A DNA stretch of 64,000 nucleotides. Origin: Argopecten irradians. Taxonomy: Eukaryota; Mollusca; Bivalvia; Pectinida; Pectinidae. The translations under genes and the position numbers were made by a program. The stretch is taken from assembly GCF_041381155.1 (NCBI RefSeq), contig NC_091144.1, positions 13,897,544 through 13,961,543 of the forward strand. Reading direction: 5' to 3'. Positions 60,211-64,000 of the stretch are shown here, one piece after another. Below the pieces are notes generated by a model, which saw only the letters and a list, made by a program, of their open reading frames with translations, did not search any database and was not told the DNA's origin. Position 1 is the first letter of the stretch; each line of letters opens with the position of its first letter.

Positions 60211-60747
60211 TTGTTGTTACTGCTATAAAATGTGTTTTCTTGTATAGGGCGAGTTGGGTTCTGGAATGATGGTAGTTTTGATACCAGTAAATATTTAGTA
60301 CTGCAATTACTGGTATAGTATGTTTGCACTATAATCACTCACATACATATGCATAATTAGCTGCGAATCACAAAGTACTTCTTTTGATTGAAAAGGTATT
60401 TTGTTCACGCTTTCTGTAGCATTTTGCATAAAGTAATATATTTTTCTATCATTGATACCAGCCGTTTAATTCTCAGATACTCACAGTACTACATTTTGCC
60501 TCCCTAATTACCAACGATGTATGCCCCTCCCCATCTAATGAATGCCAGAAAATCTCTACGTGTCAGTCATGTAGGACTGGTTTTGGAAGTGGATTAATTT
60601 ACGAATGACCAGTAAATTCTGATTGGTTCTGACAATGCTAATGACCAATTTCCTCCTTTCGAACAACTGGACATGGGTGTTGGTGTGGGAAATTTTCTGT
60701 TCTATTACTACAAATTATTTATATTTTGAAATGATAAAAAGGAAAAT

Positions 60748-61187
60748 TATGTCTACAGGTCAAAGTGAGTCATGCAGTGAGTTTTATTGGGCGTTGGATC
60801 CCGCGGTAAAGGGGTAAAGGGATAGCAAGACGATTTCACAAGAGTTTTACCATCGAGGGCAGGTTCGAACATTATGTGGGACAGTTGCCAGTACTGACCG
60901 TAGATCGGTAGTTTTAGCCGACTTTAGATCATTTTCTTAACATGAAAGGTAATACAACCAAACACAATTATGTTTACAAGTCAAAATGAGTCATGCAATT
61001 TACTGCACTGGGCGTTACAGTCGTACAATCGAACAAGATATTCACCATCGGGGAATGTTCGAACCTCGTGTGGGGCAGTTGCCAGTACTGACCGTAGATC
61101 GATAGCTTTAGCTAGCTTTAATTCACCTCCTAAACTTGGCATGTCCTGGACAAACTCAGACTGTTTTACAACAAAAACTATTTTTCT
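60748..61187 (+). repeat. Two-copy 220-bp SINE-like repeat
   Basis: Units 60748-60967 and 60968-61187 share 'gagtcatgca', 'ggttcgaacattatgtggg'/'gttcgaacctcgtgtgggg' (B-box-like) and 'gttgccagtactgaccgtag'. These resemble tRNA-derived SINE bodies common in molluscs. Immediately after, 61200-61265 carries 'attaacagccagggtcatgt', part of the same broad SINE tail family. ORFs across the units are incidental. Confidence 0.7.
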
Positions 61188-61269
61188 ATGATCTGTTTAA
61201 CAAGGATTTTGTTTGTTTGATTAAGTTTATTAACAGCCAGGGTCATGTATGGACGGCCTCCAGTGTAAG

Positions 61270-62010
61270 CGGTGTGTAACGTGTATGAAATGTTAGGTGT
61301 GTGATTTTGGACAGTGCGGTATGTTCGGGTTGTGTCTTCTTGTGGAATGGAACTTTTGCCCTTTTTATAGTGCTATATCACTGAAGCATGCCGCCGAAGA
61401 CCCCATATAACACACCCCACTCGGTCATATTATACTGACAACGATCGCATCATTCGTCCTACTCCCTGTAGGAGCAGAATCTACCACTTTTATAGACTTT
61501 GGTATGTCTCAACAGAAGGTCAAAAGTGAGGAGGTGTCAAGGTACAGAAAAGAGAAGATAAGATTTGCCTTTTTATAATCATGGGACAGCAGGTACAGTT
61601 CTGACGCCCTACCAGGGCAGGGCCAATTTAACAAGTAAAACGTGCTGACTAGGTCAAAATGTCTTAACGATGACCGTATTATACATATTGTGTAATATTT
61701 GTTAGACGTCTAGGGTTGTGGGATCCTCGAAATGCTGTGTCTAAGTGTTCTAGCCTAACATGTTTATATCTACAACATGATACTGATAATCCTTCAAATT
61801 CCTCTCTTTAATTTCCCCCTTCATGCTATCCATCAGGCCCTACATTAGAGTGATGTCTATATGTAGCGTTGCCATCGGGCGTGAAGTGGAATCTCACCAA
61901 ATATCCGGCTCACAACTCAATGTTCGTACATTATGCCAACTAGTTGCCTTTCCAACACAAGTAATGAAAAATGTATCTAGTAATGAAGGTATTTTGAATT
62001 TATAGTTTGT
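61270..62010. other. Intergenic stretch, no feature recognised
   Basis: Mixed sequence after the SINE-like units. No recognisable gene or repeat structure was found; the ORF at 61823-62005 has no support. Confidence 0.3.
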
Positions 62011-62019
62011 TTCACTACA

Positions 62020-62340
62020 ATCTAATTAAAATTATAGTTATTCCGCTCCACTACGATACTTTACGTTACGCTCCAATACAAGATCTAACTATGCCCCGTT
62101 CAGGGTCACCTCAGCATGACCTCTGGCCTAGAATCGGAACATCTCGGGACGTACTCTTAGCCGTTAACACTTCCGAATGAATCAACCACACAGGAGATTT
62201 CGTAGGCGAGACGCTGATTGGCTAACCATAGGGGTAATGCTGAGGTGACCCCGAACGGGGCATAGTTAGATATTGTATTGGAAGGTAACGTAGAGTATCG
62301 TAGTGGAGCGTAATTACAAGTCAAATTTGAATTAGATTGA
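62020..62340. mobile_element. MITE-like inverted repeat, ~320 bp
   Basis: Left arm 'cgctccactacgatac' through 'taactatgccccgttc' and 'gggtcacctcagcat' recurs in reverse complement at the right, ending 'gtatcgtagtggagcg' (about 62290-62311). The arms extend outward through 'caatctaatt'/'aattagattg'. Arm length is ~100 bp around a ~110-bp core. No coding capacity. Confidence 0.8.
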
Positions 62341-64000
62341 TTTCACTATTGACTGTAATATCTTAAGTATCCATCCTCAATATATTTTTTCATTTCAATA
62401 CATTAATGTTATTGTAGTTTTGGTTTATAAACATTCCAAACACCGACATAGCATGGCAAGACTAGACAATGGCAGTACTAACATTCGTTGAAAAATCAAA
62501 ATATGGGCCAGAACGGGATTCCACGCACGATATTAGGGTATTAGTGTATTATCCAGATGCAAAGGGTGGGATGTGGATCATTTAAAGGTTGTTTTTAAAA
62601 ACAACATTTTCGGAAACAATTAATTTAATAATTAATAAGATTAACATCCATGTATTAACAAATAAAACGGCTATGTCTAAAAAATTGAAAGTTAAACGTA
62701 TGAATTGATAAAATGCCGGATTGAATGCAATGGAATGACTTATAGTGATAAGATATTCGAAATAAATGTAAGCGAATGGTTTATTGAAATGATCAAATGG
62801 AATGCGATATAATTGTTATATGTGTTATTACTTTTTCTTGGTAAATCAAAGAAACCATACTATGCAGCGTACAATCTATGGTGTCCCTGTATGGTTGTTT
62901 CGTTGTCTAGGGGTTACTGTTTTCAGGGTAATAAACGTGCAAAATTCAAATTATGTTGGAGCAGCTGATTGGTGAGTAAGCGAACATCCGGGCTTGTCAG
63001 CATTTTACTACAAATGCTGCGTAGTAACAGTGGAATTTGCTATTTTTTGTAGTATGGGGCAATAACTATCTATTAACCTAAATATTCCGTTTGAGAATAT
63101 TGTGAAGAAGTCTGGTCTCCGATCTGATAACCAAATTGTCAGGAACCAGGCGATAGCTGCTGAGCACGGAATATGTTGACCCGGCATGGGATGACGAACA
63201 ATTTGTAAGGCTATCTGGTCTAGCATGCTATTACACCAAAGTTAAGCGAACATGGACAAGATACAATGCTATCTAAGAATGCCTGCCTAATAAACTCTAT
63301 CAAATGTAATCGAATCGAAATGCTGTCTAAAGGAGAAAGTATTAACAATATTAAGTCTGCAATACATTTTATTAAAGATAAACAACATGCAGATGATGTG
63401 GAGATTCCGATCACTTTACATGATATAGAAAAGTTATGCCCGTGTTATTGCATAAATCGCATGCTTTGTAGAAAATTAGAATCTTCCCTAGTTCAGACCG
63501 ACTAGGTCCTTATCTGTATTTTATGATCTTCATGTCCCTGACGAATACTAGACATAGCGTTCTATTAGAATTGTGATGAATGTGAAATCCGATAGAATAG
63601 CAGGGTTTGTTAAATCTTATCGTATATTTCGCGTGTGCTGAGCGATTCAGTTCTCGTCCAATCTTTTTCTTTATCTGTCATTCTTAACGCAAACAAAGTT
63701 GCCGACGTTGCATAACAATAATAAATTTTATTTGGCAACTTCAAAGAAGCCTTCCCATTGTAACCTATTGAATATTATCCGGGTATGTTTTACACAGGTC
63801 AGCAGATCGTCCTCGTATGTAAACCAGCTTTCTTTCGCGATAAGTTATCACGGCGAATCTATATATATTTATAAATTTATAAATATACTTTAATTACGGT
63901 GATATCCTAGGTAATTCCAAGCATTATTCAAAAGTCTTCGCGAATTTGTTTTCGACGTTGAAATCACGACATTAAGTAGCCGTTTACAGTACGCGGTTTG
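62341..64000. other. Window end, no gene recognised
   Basis: Moderately AT-rich DNA with overlapping short ORFs at 63008-63505 on both strands. The plus-strand one (63266-63505) reads as a plausible soluble peptide but matches no family I know and has no clear splice borders. It could belong to a gene continuing past the window. Confidence 0.3.

Noticed and set aside
63008..63505. Possible gene at the window end (overlapping ORFs on both strands)
   Set aside because: No recognisable domain, splice signals or codon bias that would choose one strand; left as unassigned sequence.

Overview
This is nuclear DNA of an animal, most probably a bivalve mollusc. It is AT-rich, and genes are broken into short exons by long introns with GT...AG borders. 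Between and inside genes lie 5'-truncated LINEs, tRNA-like short elements, hairpin-ended non-autonomous elements, foldback DNA elements and large minisatellites. The mollusc assignment rests on the style of the repeats and on one cilia gene; species cannot be named. No prokaryotic gene, operon, CRISPR array or rRNA is present.

Four gene models could be built by joining exons across matching splice phases. (1) A small orphan gene, plus strand, 6409-13138, three exons, 115 aa: hydrophobic N-terminus, Cys cluster, Pro/Ser-rich linker and a basic tail resembling the C-terminal tail of LTR-retrotransposon polyproteins. (2) SPEF1 (sperm flagellar protein 1 / CLAMP), plus strand, 27768-41605: seven exons give a 265-aa protein with an N-terminal calponin-homology domain and a C-terminal coiled coil. 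A second, homologous last exon of exactly the same length lies 1.8 kb downstream, so the coiled-coil tail appears to be an alternative-exon pair. (3) A 156-aa single-pass membrane protein with a His-rich tail, plus strand, 47031-49401. (4) A carbohydrate sulfotransferase (Sulfotransfer_2 family), minus strand, 50937-53174, three exons, 450 aa, tail-to-tail with gene 3.

Layout. 1-2.7 kb: a tandemly duplicated 1-kb repeat, the second copy split by a LINE with an 11-bp target duplication. 3.4-4.1 kb: two minisatellites. 6.4-13.1 kb: orphan gene, with a duplicated LINE fragment and a hairpin-ended repeat block in intron 1. 13.1-27.4 kb: no convincing host gene; two LINE remnants, one hairpin-ended element, inverted repeats, and a reverse-oriented copy of the repeat at the window start. 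27.4-41.7 kb: SPEF1 with tRNA-like elements and a 1.16-kb inverted-repeat element in its introns. 44.4-47 kb: a 36-bp minisatellite, a hairpin-ended element and a 68-bp tandem repeat. 47-53.2 kb: the two convergent genes. 53.9-56.7 kb: a foldback element with exon-like sequence inside. 57.4-60.2 kb: a minisatellite of roughly 100 copies of a 28-bp unit. 60.7-64 kb: SINE-like tandem copies, a MITE and unassigned sequence.

The genes show no common pathway. SPEF1 is an axoneme/microtubule protein, the sulfotransferase is a Golgi enzyme, and the other two are of unknown function. The most interesting signals are the duplicated SPEF1 terminal exon, the orphan gene with duplicated splice-acceptor regions, and a set of elements that share a GAA-loop terminal hairpin followed by CGTC-type triplet repeats.
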